Origin: Pseudomonadota bacterium
Lineage (GTDB): Bacteria > Myxococcota_A > Polyangia > GCA-2747355
Reading direction: 5' to 3'
Assembly (NCBI GenBank): GCA_016711215.1
Contig: JADJTL010000001.1
Span: 988,001-1,052,000, forward strand
DNA: 64,000 nucleotides
Positions within the stretch are counted from its first letter, which is position 1. Each line of letters starts with the position of its first letter. Of this stretch, positions 46,463 through 54,720 are shown piece by piece. The notes under the pieces are model-generated. The model did no database searches. It was not told the origin of the DNA and was given only the letters and a program-made list of their open reading frames with translations. Position numbers and translations under genes: made by a program.

Positions 46463-47005
46463 CTAGGAGCTCTTGAGGACCATCAGCCGGTACTTGGCGA
46501 ACTCGGCTTGGCCGGCGGTGTAAAGCACCTCGCTCAGCAAGCGGTAGGGCACGGTCTGGTCGGAGACGATCACGACCTCGCCCTCAAAACGGCCGCCCCC
46601 CCGGCGCTCGTGCGTCTTCAAGCGGGTGGCGTGCTTCTGCAGCTGCTCCAAGAGCGGATTGATCAAGAAGCTGCTCGGTCCATCGCGCTTGATCGAGGCG
46701 TCGACCTCGCCCTTCTTGACCGCTGCCACCTGATCGTCCTCGACGAGGATCGCCCGGCGGGTGATCGTGACCTTCACGGCCTCGTGCGTCTTGACCAAGG
46801 CTGACGATCGCGGAAGCATCAGGTCATCGCTGAGGCTGACGTTTTCGGCGCTGACGGAGAAGCTCTTGAGGAAGAAGACGATGAGAATCGTCATCATATC
46901 CATCATCGGCGTGATGTTCAGGTGCGAGACGAAGTCGGGCTCGGGCAGCCCGCGTCGCAGCTGTCGCAGGCGCTTATGCGCCTTGATGCGCACGGAGACC
47001 ATCAC
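46463..47005 (-). CDS. ExbD/TolR family protein (minus-strand operon, second copy)
   Basis: ExbD/TolR proteins form the stator with ExbB/TolQ and use proton flow through a conserved transmembrane Asp. Here the single helix reads LNITPMMDMMTILIVFFL, with Asp36. A periplasmic domain of about 120 residues follows (EVVIVSDQTVPYRLLSEVLYTAGQAEF). It overlaps the upstream ExbD gene by 4 bases and is the last gene of the ExbB-ExbD-ExbD operon. The order of one ExbB and two ExbD proteins resembles the AglRQS motor of Myxococcus gliding, but the same layout exists in other systems. Confidence 0.85.
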   Translation of the reverse strand: MMVSVRIKAHKRLRQLRRGLPEPDFVSHLNITPMMDMMTILIVFFLKSFSVSAENVSLSDDLMLPRSSALVKTHEAVKVTITRRAILVEDDQVAAVKKGEVDASIKRDGPSSFLINPLLEQLQKHATRLKTHERRGGGRFEGEVVIVSDQTVPYRLLSEVLYTAGQAEFAKYRLMVLKSS

Positions 47006-47661
47006 TCGACCCCCGCGCTCAGAATTACCTGGTCGAAGAGGCAGCCGTCCGCGCCGGTACAGTCGTTGGTCGGCGTTCCCCGCAGCACGTCCATCGCCTT
47101 CACCACCGCCTGATAGGGGATGTTGCGGTCGGCCATCAAGATGACCTGCCGTTCCTTGGGATAGGTCTTCTTGATCTGCCGAACCTTGGCCACCAGGCCG
47201 ACGTAGTTGAGCTTATCGATCCACACGGGCTCCGCCTGACCGTCGGCGTTGGTGCGGCTTCCCAGGTAAATCGGACAGCGCCGCTGCTGCAGCGGGGCGA
47301 GGCACTTGATCGTCGGCAGCTTCCCGTCATCGCCGGTCAGCACCGCGCCAGAGCCGGCGATGATGAAGCCGGTGTAGGAGACGGTGACGGTCAGATTGAG
47401 CTTGGGCGTGTCGTCGCCGTCGCGCTGCTCGCTGCCGGCCGCGACGGCGGGGTCAGCGTAGCGTGGCGCGTTGACGTTGATGTTCGCCATCGCGATCACG
47501 CTCGCCGTGGTCGCCAGCAGAAAGATGACCGTGTTGGTGATGATGTCGAGGTAGGGGACGAGGTTGAGCTCGCCGCCCTCGAACTCGGCCTCCTCGGCCG
47601 CGGCGTGCTCGCGACGCATCCGCGCACGCACCTTGGCGAGGGCTGCACGCTCGGAGATCAC
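47002..47661 (-). CDS. ExbD/TolR family protein with Cys-containing periplasmic domain
   Basis: Transmembrane segment ELNLVPYLDIITNTVIFLL carries the conserved Asp39. The periplasmic part (about 155 residues) is longer than in ExbD and has four Cys (IKCLAP, RRCPIY, NDCTG, DGCLF), which could form disulfides. The end VILMADRNIPYQAVVKAMDV matches the family peptidoglycan-side domain. It overlaps the genes on both sides by 4 bases, so the three-gene operon is tightly coupled. Confidence 0.85.
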   Translation of the reverse strand: MISERAALAKVRARMRREHAAAEEAEFEGGELNLVPYLDIITNTVIFLLATTASVIAMANINVNAPRYADPAVAAGSEQRDGDDTPKLNLTVTVSYTGFIIAGSGAVLTGDDGKLPTIKCLAPLQQRRCPIYLGSRTNADGQAEPVWIDKLNYVGLVAKVRQIKKTYPKERQVILMADRNIPYQAVVKAMDVLRGTPTNDCTGADGCLFDQVILSAGVE

Positions 47662-48317
47662 TTCTTGGCCCCAGTCCCCGAGCTCAGGGCGCCCCCACGC
47701 GTCTGAAGCACCAGCAGATTCTCGAGCTTCATCGAGAAGAGCTCGAGATCCCCGGTGACCTTCTTCGCCATTCCGCTCAGCACCAGGTGGAAGATAATGG
47801 CCGTTACGGCGATACCCAACCCCATGGCGGTGTGGTGCAGGGCCTGCGAGATGCCCTGGGCGAGGAACTCCTGCCGCTTGGCGGGGTCCGCCGCGCTGAC
47901 GGCGGCGAAGGCCTTGATCAGCCCGATAACGGTGCCGAGCAGCCCGACGAGGGTGGCGATGTTGGCCAGCGACCAGAGCGCCGGGATGCGCTTCTTGACG
48001 TCGGGTGTCGTCTCGACGAGGGCCTCCTCGACTGAGGTGGCGATCGCCTCCTCGCCGCGGTGGACCTGGACCAGCCCGGCCTGGGCGACCCGCAGCAGCG
48101 GCGCATTCGTCGACCCGCAGAGGCGGATCGCGCGGTCGACGTTATTGGCCTGGATCAGCTTGTGGAGCTGATCCAACAGCCCCTTGGCGTTGATCTGCCC
48201 CTTGAAGAGCAGAAAGATGAAGCGCTCGACCACGACCGCCAGCACGGCGATGAAGATCAGGACGTTGATGTAGATCAGTACATCGCCCTCTTTGAACAGG
48301 TGCGCGAGTCCTTGCAT
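47658..48317 (-). CDS. ExbB/TolQ/MotA family proton channel protein
   Basis: The 219-residue protein has the three-helix plan: helix 1 IYINVLIFIAVLAVVVERFIF, a cytoplasmic domain, then helix 2 LANIATLVGLLGTVIGLIKAF and helix 3 HHTAMGLGIAVTAIIFHLVL. It is the first gene of the minus-strand operon and would form the channel for the two following ExbD proteins. Its start faces the 770-bp spacer shared with the divergent operon. Confidence 0.88.
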   Translation of the reverse strand: MQGLAHLFKEGDVLIYINVLIFIAVLAVVVERFIFLLFKGQINAKGLLDQLHKLIQANNVDRAIRLCGSTNAPLLRVAQAGLVQVHRGEEAIATSVEEALVETTPDVKKRIPALWSLANIATLVGLLGTVIGLIKAFAAVSAADPAKRQEFLAQGISQALHHTAMGLGIAVTAIIFHLVLSGMAKKVTGDLELFSMKLENLLVLQTRGGALSSGTGAKK

Positions 48318-48516
48318 GCTAAGCGGCCTCCGGTGGCTCCCCTGATTGCGAAGGGGAGGAAAACAGCAAGCGAGCCCCGACGAGTCGCGGCCCCGACTTG
48401 ATTCAACCCCAGACCTAAACGAGTCCAGACCTAACGAGCCCTAACCCTAAGACCCAGACGCTCAGTCGGAAGAGCGGCTCCAATTCGCCCTGCCGGCTCG
48501 CGCGAGGCTCAGGATC

Positions 48517-48572
48517 GCCCTGATGCCCTGATGCCCTGATGCCCTGATGCCCTGATGCCCTGATGCCCTGAC
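48517..48572 (+). repeat. 8-bp tandem repeat in the ExbB divergent spacer (7 copies)
   Basis: GCCCTGAT is repeated six times perfectly (48517-48564) and a seventh copy differs only at the last base (48565-48572). Confidence 0.93.
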
Positions 48573-48653
48573 GAAGCTCGCCTCGCCATGACTCTCGACG
48601 AAGCCCCGACGAAACCTCAACGAACCCTCGATTTGGCGCCCGATTTAACTTCA

Positions 48654-48673
48654 CCCGGTTAACTTCAACCGGG
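48654..48673. promoter_or_regulatory. 7-bp hairpin or operator-like inverted repeat
   Basis: CCCGGTT (48654-48660) and AACCGGG (48667-48673) flank AACTTC. It may be a protein-binding dyad in the divergent regulatory region or a hairpin; no T-run follows. Confidence 0.35.
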
Positions 48674-49087
48674 CCAAGCCGAGGTCACCTCGGAAACCGG
48701 CGTCGGGCGCATCTCAGCGAACCCAACCGCGAGGCGCAAGCCGCGACCCGCATTCGCTCCCAGACCTAAACCGGCGTGAATTGACGACGGCCTCTCTACC
48801 ACAGCGCGCGATGGGCTGTAAAGGAAGTGCCTCTTCGCCGGTTGCGCATCCTTTTTTGCCACGGCGCAGCCGGAGTTGATATAGTCCGCCCTGGATTACT
48901 GCGGAAATCCTCGCATGCTCCGCTGGTGCCTGCCGTTACCAGCGCACCTCGGCGACGAGGCGCGGCGACGTGTATACATCGTACATCGACGGAATTTGCA
49001 GCGACGAAATTTGCAGCGACGAAGTCAACGGCGAAGTTCGGTTTCCCGCAACCCCAGTGCCGGGAAGCGCCCAGGAGTGACCGCCCG

Positions 49088-49924
49088 ATGGAGCTCGTAG
49101 CGAAGCCCGTGGGTCTCGGAGTAAAGGCTGCCATCGCAGGGGCGTTCTTCGCCGTCTGGCTCGGCCTTTCCTTCCTCTTACACAGCAGCACCAGCTTCTT
49201 CCGCGAGGGTGGATGGGGCATGTGGCCGATTCTGGCCGCGGGAATGGCGTTCCTGCTGATCACGGTCGAGCGCGTCCACTTCCTCTTCTACCGCTTGCGG
49301 CGCGACCGGCGCGTCTTTTCGGCAGCCGTACGCCGGCACCTGTTGGCCGGCGACGTCAGCGCCGCGGTCGAGGCCTGTCGCCGCAGCGAGGCGCCGCTGG
49401 CGAATATCGTCAAGGCGGGTCTGAGCGAGCTGCACCGCTCCGACCGTGACGTTCAGGAGGCGGTGGACGAGGCGGCGCTCTCTGAGCTGCCCCGCATCGA
49501 GACCCGGACCGGCTACCTGGCAATGATCGGCAACATCGCCACGCTGCTCGGCCTACTCGGAACGATTGTCGGGCTGATCACGTCCTTCGCCGGCGTTTCG
49601 CTCGAGAACAAGGACGATCCGCACGACCAGCAGCGCGCCCGCGCCTACGTCCACCTCGTGCCAAGCTGCCAGACCCTGGCGGACGGGCCGCTGGTCGAGT
49701 GCATCAAGCAGAACAAGGCCTCGATCCTGGCCCGGGGCATCAGCGAGGCGATGCACTGCACCGCCTTCGGCCTGGCGGTTGGTATCATGGCGCTGTTGGC
49801 CTTCTCCGTGCTCAATGGCCGCACCCAGCACCTGCTCGACGACATCGCCGACGGGACCGTGCGGCTCGTCAATCTCGCAGTTCTGCACCGCTCCGCCATG
49901 AACACTGAGGGTCTGGCGGGCTAG
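49088..49924 (+). CDS. ExbB/TolQ family protein with enlarged periplasmic loop
   Basis: A 278-residue ExbB-type protein: an N-terminal hydrophobic segment (AAIAGAFFAVWLGLSFLL), then FREGGWGMWPIL with helix 1, helix 2 GNIATLLGLLGTIVGLITSF and helix 3 HCTAFGLAVGIMALLAFSVL. Between helices 2 and 3 about 35 extra residues with two Cys (PSCQTLADGPLVECIKQ) enlarge the loop that normally faces the periplasm. AGGAG lies upstream of ATG 49088; the frame is open further upstream but that part looks non-coding. First gene of the plus-strand motor operon. Confidence 0.85.
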   Translation: MELVAKPVGLGVKAAIAGAFFAVWLGLSFLLHSSTSFFREGGWGMWPILAAGMAFLLITVERVHFLFYRLRRDRRVFSAAVRRHLLAGDVSAAVEACRRSEAPLANIVKAGLSELHRSDRDVQEAVDEAALSELPRIETRTGYLAMIGNIATLLGLLGTIVGLITSFAGVSLENKDDPHDQQRARAYVHLVPSCQTLADGPLVECIKQNKASILARGISEAMHCTAFGLAVGIMALLAFSVLNGRTQHLLDDIADGTVRLVNLAVLHRSAMNTEGLAG

Positions 49925-49990
49925 GCGCTCATTTGCGATGGCGCGCCGGGCCGGCAAGACCGCGCCGCGACGCCGCCAGGAGGACTACCG

Positions 49991-50635
49991 ATGGGGTTCA
50001 TTCAGACCGTGAACGAAGCCTTCAAGGAGGGCGGCTGGGGCATGTGGCCGATCCTGCTGCTCTCCATCGCCGCCGTCGGTGTGATGGTCGATCGCGCCGT
50101 CTACTTGATGCGCTCGGCGATCGACAAGCGCGAGTTCCTCGGCTTGATGCAGCGGCTGATCGCCCAGGGCAATGTCGCGCAGGCGATCAAGGTCTGCAGC
50201 GGCACCTCGCGCCCTTTGACGCGCATCGTGCAAGCGGGCCTGACGCGCGTCAACCGCTCCGACGCCGAGGTCCAAGCGGCGATGGACGAGGCCGCGCTGC
50301 ACGAGATGCCGCTGCTCGAGCGGCGAACGGGCTACCTGGCGATGATCGGTAACGTCGCGACCCTCGCCGGTCTGCTCGGCACGATCGTCGGGCTGATCCA
50401 CTCCTTCGGCGCGGTCGGCTCCGTCGACCCGTCGCAGAAGGCATCGCTGCTCGCGCGCGGTATCTCCGAGGCGATGAATTGCACGGCCTTCGGGCTGCTG
50501 GTCGGAATCGTCTCGCTGCTCGCGTTCTCGGTCCTGAACGGCAAGACCCAGGCGATCCTCGACGACGTCCATGAGGTGACCGCTCAGGTGATGAACCTGA
50601 TCAGCGGCACTCGCCAGGCACCCCCGCAGAGCTGA
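49991..50635 (+). CDS. ExbB/TolQ family protein
   Basis: The 214-residue protein shares FKEGGWGMWPILLL with its neighbour, then helix 2 GNVATLAGLLGTIVGLIHSF and helix 3 NCTAFGLLVGIVSLLAFSVL with the usual short loop. AGGAGG precedes ATG 49991. It probably arose with the flanking ExbB genes by duplication, since all three share EGGWGM, RRTGYLA and GISEAMNCTAFGL-type phrases. Confidence 0.88.
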   Translation: MGFIQTVNEAFKEGGWGMWPILLLSIAAVGVMVDRAVYLMRSAIDKREFLGLMQRLIAQGNVAQAIKVCSGTSRPLTRIVQAGLTRVNRSDAEVQAAMDEAALHEMPLLERRTGYLAMIGNVATLAGLLGTIVGLIHSFGAVGSVDPSQKASLLARGISEAMNCTAFGLLVGIVSLLAFSVLNGKTQAILDDVHEVTAQVMNLISGTRQAPPQS

Positions 50636-50698
50636 AGCAGGACGCAGCACGACGGTGAGGGCGCTCAGCCCTCCGCGTCGCGCCGCAGCGAGGTAACG

Positions 50699-51187
50699 AT
50701 GGGCGTTTCAATCGAAAGCGCGGGCGGTCGCGGTGGGAAGAAGTCGCTCGATGCCGAGCTCAACCTCGTTCCCTTCATCGACCTGCTGGTTTGTTGTATC
50801 TGCTTCTTGCTGATCACCGCGGCCTGGAGCGCGATGTCGAGCATCGAGGTCAACCAGAAGGGCCAGGGCTCGGCTGGTAAGCCTCCCACGGAAGAGACGA
50901 AGCAGCTCGAGGTGGCGGTGACGGTGCTCGTCGGCCAGGACGGCTACGTCGTCAGCGCTGGCAGCGTGCGCGACCCGATCGCCAAGCAGGCTGAGACCGT
51001 CTACGACGTCGAAGCGCTGGGCAAGCGTCTGCGCGACCTCAAGGGCGAGCTGCAGACCCGCGACGAGCTGACGATCGCGGTCGAGGACGGTGTGGTCTAT
51101 CGCTACATCGTCGAGGCGATGGATGTGGCACTGCAGCAGAACTTCACCAGCATCCGCCTGACCGACGCCGCCGCGGCGAGAATGTAG
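50699..51187 (+). CDS. ExbD/TolR family protein
   Basis: The single transmembrane segment AELNLVPFIDLLVCCICFLL carries the conserved Asp28. A periplasmic domain of about 115 residues follows (VAVTVLVGQDGYVVSAGSV; YRYIVEAMDVALQQNFTSI). At 162 residues it has the usual ExbD size. It is 63 bases downstream of one ExbB gene and 16 bases upstream of the fused ExbB-ExbD gene. Confidence 0.87.
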   Translation: MGVSIESAGGRGGKKSLDAELNLVPFIDLLVCCICFLLITAAWSAMSSIEVNQKGQGSAGKPPTEETKQLEVAVTVLVGQDGYVVSAGSVRDPIAKQAETVYDVEALGKRLRDLKGELQTRDELTIAVEDGVVYRYIVEAMDVALQQNFTSIRLTDAAAARM

Positions 51188-51203
51188 CCGGAGTAAAAAC
51201 GGA

Positions 51204-52505
51204 ATGACCGGAATCGTCAACGCCGTGCCTGTGCTGCTCGCCGTCCTGATCGCGGCGCTCTTGCCGCTCGGGGTCCTACCCCCAGCGGTGGCTGCCGCCT
51301 TCGCTGAGGGCGGTTGGGGCATGCGCCTCATCCTCTTCGCCTTGGTCGTCAGCCTCTGGCTCGTCGCCGACCGTGTGCTGATGATGCTCCGATCGGTCTC
51401 CAGCGGGCATCGCTTGCTGGAGCGACTGCGCCCGCACCTCGCACGCGGCGATGCGGCGGCAGCCGGCGCGGTTTGCGCGGAGGTCGACCGCCCGCTGGCG
51501 CGGATTATCGGCGCTGGGCTCGCAGCGAGCGCAGCGGGCGAGCATGACGTCCGCGTCGCGATGGACGCGATGGCCTACCGCGAGCTGCCGGCGATCGAGC
51601 GCCGTACGGGCTACCTCGCTTTGATGGGCAACGTGGCCACGCTGATGGGGCTCTTCGGTACCATCATCGGGCTGATCCATTCCTTCGGCGCGGTCTCGAT
51701 GAGCTCCGGCGCCGAGAACGCGACGCGCCTCGCCGCCGGCATCAGCGAGGCCATGAACTGCACAGCCTTTGGGCTGTTGACCGGCATCCTCGCGTTGGTC
51801 GCCTATTCGGCGCTCAACGGCCGGACTCAGGCCTTGCTCGACGAGATCAACCTCTGCTCCTTGCACGCATTCCGTCTCTGGAAGCGGGGCTGGGCGGCGA
51901 GCGGCGGCGAGCTGGCGACGAACGCGGATCGCGGACCGATCCACGCGCCAGCGGGGAAGCTGATGCAGAGCACGGGCCTGCTCAAGGGGACGCGCCACGG
52001 CCACGGGAAGAAGTCTACCTTCGCCAGCCTGCAGCTGACCCCGCTGATCGACATGTTCATCGTGCTCGTGATCTTCCTGCTCCTGAGCTTCTCGGCCTCG
52101 GGTGACATCGTCGCGGCGAACAAGGACATCAAGCCGCCCTTCGCGACGAACGTCCAGGAGCTGGAGCGCGTACCGATCGTCTCGATCTCCAACATGCCGG
52201 ACCATCCGAGCAAGGGGCTCGTGACCCTCGAGGATCGCGAGGTAGCGCTGGTCGGGGAGCTGACGGCGCCCGAGTCCGGCGGTGACCTGCGCATCGCCCG
52301 CCTCAGCACCCAGCTCGAGCGGCTGCGCAACGCTTGGAATCTTCGTCACGCCGACGAGCCCTTCGATGGCAAGCTGATCATTCAGTGCGACCGAGACATC
52401 GACTTCCGCGTGATCAAGCGGGTGATGTATTCGGCGGGCGTCGCAGGCTACGGCAACCTGATGTTCGCGGTGCGCAAAAAGGCCGAGGCTCGCGCCGCGC
52501 CCTGA
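51204..52505 (+). CDS. In-frame fusion of an ExbB/TolQ domain and an ExbD/TolR domain
   Basis: Residues 1-230 are an ExbB protein (FAEGGWGMRLILFALVVSLW; GNVATLMGLFGTIIGLIHSF; NCTAFGLLTGILALVAYSAL). A polar linker (about 231-270) leads into ExbD: LQLTPLIDMFIVLVIFLLL with Asp283, then a periplasmic domain ending FRVIKRVMYSAGVAGYGNLMF. The frame is open throughout. ATG 51963 could start a separate ExbD (MQSTGLLKG) with GGGGAAG upstream. A fixed one-to-one stoichiometry would be odd, since ExbB and ExbD normally assemble about five to two. Last gene of the operon. Confidence 0.85.
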   Translation: MTGIVNAVPVLLAVLIAALLPLGVLPPAVAAAFAEGGWGMRLILFALVVSLWLVADRVLMMLRSVSSGHRLLERLRPHLARGDAAAAGAVCAEVDRPLARIIGAGLAASAAGEHDVRVAMDAMAYRELPAIERRTGYLALMGNVATLMGLFGTIIGLIHSFGAVSMSSGAENATRLAAGISEAMNCTAFGLLTGILALVAYSALNGRTQALLDEINLCSLHAFRLWKRGWAASGGELATNADRGPIHAPAGKLMQSTGLLKGTRHGHGKKSTFASLQLTPLIDMFIVLVIFLLLSFSASGDIVAANKDIKPPFATNVQELERVPIVSISNMPDHPSKGLVTLEDREVALVGELTAPESGGDLRIARLSTQLERLRNAWNLRHADEPFDGKLIIQCDRDIDFRVIKRVMYSAGVAGYGNLMFAVRKKAEARAAP

Positions 52506-52524
52506 GCGCGCTCCGAGCTGCTGC

Positions 52525-53427
52525 TCAGGCGCCCCGCTGGCTTCGAGCAAGGCGGTCGGGGGCGGGGAGCTCGCCGCTGTAGACCTCCTCGGCCGGGCCC
52601 GCCATCCAGATTCTGGCCAGAGCGGCCTCAGCCTCGATCATCAGCGTGCCCCCCGGTAGCCGCACCTCGATCGCGGCATCGCCCGGCACGCGTCGCGTGG
52701 CGATCGCGGCGGCGGCCGCCGCGCAGGCGCCAGTGCCGCAGGCCTCCGTCAAGCCACAGCCGCGTTCCCAAACCGAGACCTCGAGCGCGCCCTCCGGGGT
52801 CACGCGGACGAACTCGACATTCGTGCGCTGTGGAAAGGCGGCGTGTTGTTCGACCCGCGGTCCAGCGCCCGCGGCCAGGGCCCGGAGGTCACGCTGATCC
52901 TCGACGAAGGTGACGAAGTGCGGATTTCCGAGGCTGAGGGCGGTGCCGATCAAGGGCAGGCCCTCAAGGTCCAGGGCTTCCTCCACGAAGGGTCCACTGC
53001 CGCGCATCGGCAGCGTTTCCCGCGCAAACTCGGGGCGACCCATGTCGGCCCGCACGATGGCGACGAGGCCGTTCGGAGCGAGCTGAAGCTGGCAGGGCCG
53101 AATGCCGGCCTGAGTCTCTATCCGCAGCAGGAGCTCGGCGTTCGGCCCGGGCGCGTGGTCATGCAGGTACTTGGCTGCGCAGCGCAGGCCGTTGCCGCAC
53201 ATCTGGGGTTCGCTGCCGTCGGCATTGAGGACGCGCATGCGCGCGTCCGCGAGCTCGAGGATCGTCGGCAGGACGAGCAACAGGCCGTCTGCGCCAATTC
53301 CACGCCGGCGATCGCAGAGGCGCTTGACGTAGCTGGGATCGCCGACCCACTCGGGCAGCGGATGCTCGCGCCCATCGAGCAGGATGAAGTCGTTGCCGAG
53401 ACCGTGAAGCTTTGTGAAGGCGAGCAT
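52525..53427 (-). CDS. dapF: Diaminopimelate epimerase
   Basis: DapF converts LL- to meso-diaminopimelate for lysine and peptidoglycan. The opening FTKLHGLGNDFILLD and both catalytic-Cys motifs, MCGNGLRC and ACGTGACAAAA, are intact, as are RRRGIGADGLL and GNPHFVTFV. ATG 53427 is chosen over an upstream in-frame start (53538) whose added 37 residues are basic and unlike the family. It ends the gap-pgk-tpiA-secG-dapF run. Confidence 0.95.
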   Translation of the reverse strand: MLAFTKLHGLGNDFILLDGREHPLPEWVGDPSYVKRLCDRRRGIGADGLLLVLPTILELADARMRVLNADGSEPQMCGNGLRCAAKYLHDHAPGPNAELLLRIETQAGIRPCQLQLAPNGLVAIVRADMGRPEFARETLPMRGSGPFVEEALDLEGLPLIGTALSLGNPHFVTFVEDQRDLRALAAGAGPRVEQHAAFPQRTNVEFVRVTPEGALEVSVWERGCGLTEACGTGACAAAAAAIATRRVPGDAAIEVRLPGGTLMIEAEAALARIWMAGPAEEVYSGELPAPDRLARSQRGA

Positions 53428-53485
53428 CTTTGGGGCGAGACGATAGCGAGGCCCGGGATCAGTGTCTAGGGGAACGCGTGCGTCC

Positions 53486-53908
53486 CTAGGGCGCCGGTGC
53501 CGCCGCGTCCGCCTCGGGTGAGCCCGAGAGCCCGCCATCCGGCTGCAAGGGAGCGACCGGGAGGGTCGCGGGAGCCGGGGACGCCTTGCTCTTGGCGGTG
53601 GCGATCTTCTTGAGCTGGGCCGCCTGGCGTTCTTGCTTCTGGCGGGCGATCTCGGCGGCGCGGGCCCGCAGGACGCGGTCCTCCTGCTGACTCGAGGCCC
53701 AGGCGAGATAGGTCGCCCCGGAGACGAAGAGCACGGCGGCGAGGGCGGTTAGCTTGCCGAGAAAGCTCGTCGCGCCGCGGCCGCCGAAGACGGTTTGTCC
53801 GGCGCCGCCAAAGATACCCATGCCGGCCCCGCGACCGGCCTGGAGTAGGACGACGAGAATCAGGAAGAGGCAGACGAGGACGTAGATGACGGTGACGAGA
53901 GTTTCCAT
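53486..53908 (-). CDS. secG: Preprotein translocase subunit SecG
   Basis: SecG is the small inner-membrane subunit of SecYEG. Two membrane helices (VTVIYVLVCLFLILVVLLQ and LTALAAVLFVSGATYLAWA) flank the conserved GRGAGMGIFGGAGQTVFGGRGATSFLGK loop read in two parts. A charged and Ala/Pro-rich cytoplasmic tail brings the length to 140. It begins 3 bases after the tpiA stop, the common tpiA-secG arrangement. Confidence 0.95.
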   Translation of the reverse strand: METLVTVIYVLVCLFLILVVLLQAGRGAGMGIFGGAGQTVFGGRGATSFLGKLTALAAVLFVSGATYLAWASSQQEDRVLRARAAEIARQKQERQAAQLKKIATAKSKASPAPATLPVAPLQPDGGLSGSPEADAAAPAP

Positions 53909-53911
53909 GGG

Positions 53912-54706
53912 TTAGCTGGTCCGGCGGTATTCCAGGATGCCGAGGAAGGCCTCGGGCTTGAGGCTAGCGCCCCCGACCAGGGCGCCGTCGACGTCTGGTT
54001 GAGCCATCAGGCCGGCGGCGTTCTCGGCCTTGACGCTGCCGCCGTACTGAATGCGGAGCGCGCCGGCGGTGGCGCCGTCGTAGAGCTCCCCGACCAGGCG
54101 ACGAAGGAAGGCGTGAACCTCCTGCGCTTGCGCGTCGGTGGCGGTGCGACCGGTGCCGATCGCCCAGACAGGTTCGTAGGCGACGACGGCGCGTCGCGCC
54201 GCGGTCGAGTCGACACCAGCGAAGGCCGCGCGGAGCTGACGCTCGACGACCTCGAAGGTCTGGCCGGCCTCGCGCTCGGCGAGCAGCTCACCGACGCAGA
54301 TCACCGGCGTCAGCCCGTGCGCAAACGCAGCCCGGGTCTTCTTGTTGACCAGCTCGTCGGTATCGCCGAAGAACTGCCGCCGCTCGGAGTGGCCGACGAT
54401 GACGTGGGTGCAGCCGACCTCCTTGAGCATCGGTGGCGCGACCTCGCCGGTGAAGGCGCCTGCGGCCTCGAAATGGCAATTCTGCGCCGCGAGCAGGAGA
54501 CTGCCGCCGCTCGCGCTCTTGCTGCCCTCGATCTTGCGCGCCACGGCAGCCAGCGCGGTGAAGGGAGGGGCCACCCCGACCTCGAGGTCGGCGATGCGTG
54601 GCAGCGCCTCCAAGAGCGCGCCTACGAGGTCGAGCGCCTCGCCGACCGTCTTGTACATCTTCCAATTGCCAATGATGATTGGCTTGCGCTTGGCTGCTTC
54701 GGCCAC
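53912..54706 (-). CDS. tpiA: Triose-phosphate isomerase
   Basis: TpiA interconverts dihydroxyacetone phosphate and glyceraldehyde 3-phosphate. GNWKMYKT (catalytic Lys), VGHSERRQFFGDTD (catalytic His), the catalytic-Glu motif AYEPVWAIGTGRTAT and IQYGGSVKAENAAGL are all present; length 264 is slightly above average. It follows pgk by 14 bases. Confidence 0.97.
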   Translation of the reverse strand: MAEAAKRKPIIIGNWKMYKTVGEALDLVGALLEALPRIADLEVGVAPPFTALAAVARKIEGSKSASGGSLLLAAQNCHFEAAGAFTGEVAPPMLKEVGCTHVIVGHSERRQFFGDTDELVNKKTRAAFAHGLTPVICVGELLAEREAGQTFEVVERQLRAAFAGVDSTAARRAVVAYEPVWAIGTGRTATDAQAQEVHAFLRRLVGELYDGATAGALRIQYGGSVKAENAAGLMAQPDVDGALVGGASLKPEAFLGILEYRRTS

Positions 54707-54720
54707 GACAGAATCTCCTC

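Larger units (their letters stand above)
48318..49087. other. 770-bp spacer between divergent ExbB/ExbD operons
   Basis: No convincing gene. The left part (48400-48480) has loosely repeated CCAGACCTAA/GAGCCCTAAC phrases. An 8-bp array (GCCCTGAT) lies at 48517-48572 and a hairpin at 48654-48673. The right part (48980-49025) is less GC rich and holds a 15-bp direct repeat AATTTGCAGCGACGA at 48993-49022. Promoters for both operons should lie here, but none is a clear consensus match. Confidence 0.6.

Noticed and set aside
46463..48317. Assigning aglR, aglQ and aglS to the minus-strand ExbB-ExbD-ExbD genes
   Set aside because: The gene layout is similar, but ExbB/ExbD families are too alike for naming without a tree, and no other gliding genes are seen in the window.
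48415..48654. Minus-strand open frame with GHQGIRAS repeats in the ExbB divergent spacer
   Set aside because: It is the translation of the 8-bp tandem array and flanking spacer, with no ribosome-binding site or family resemblance.
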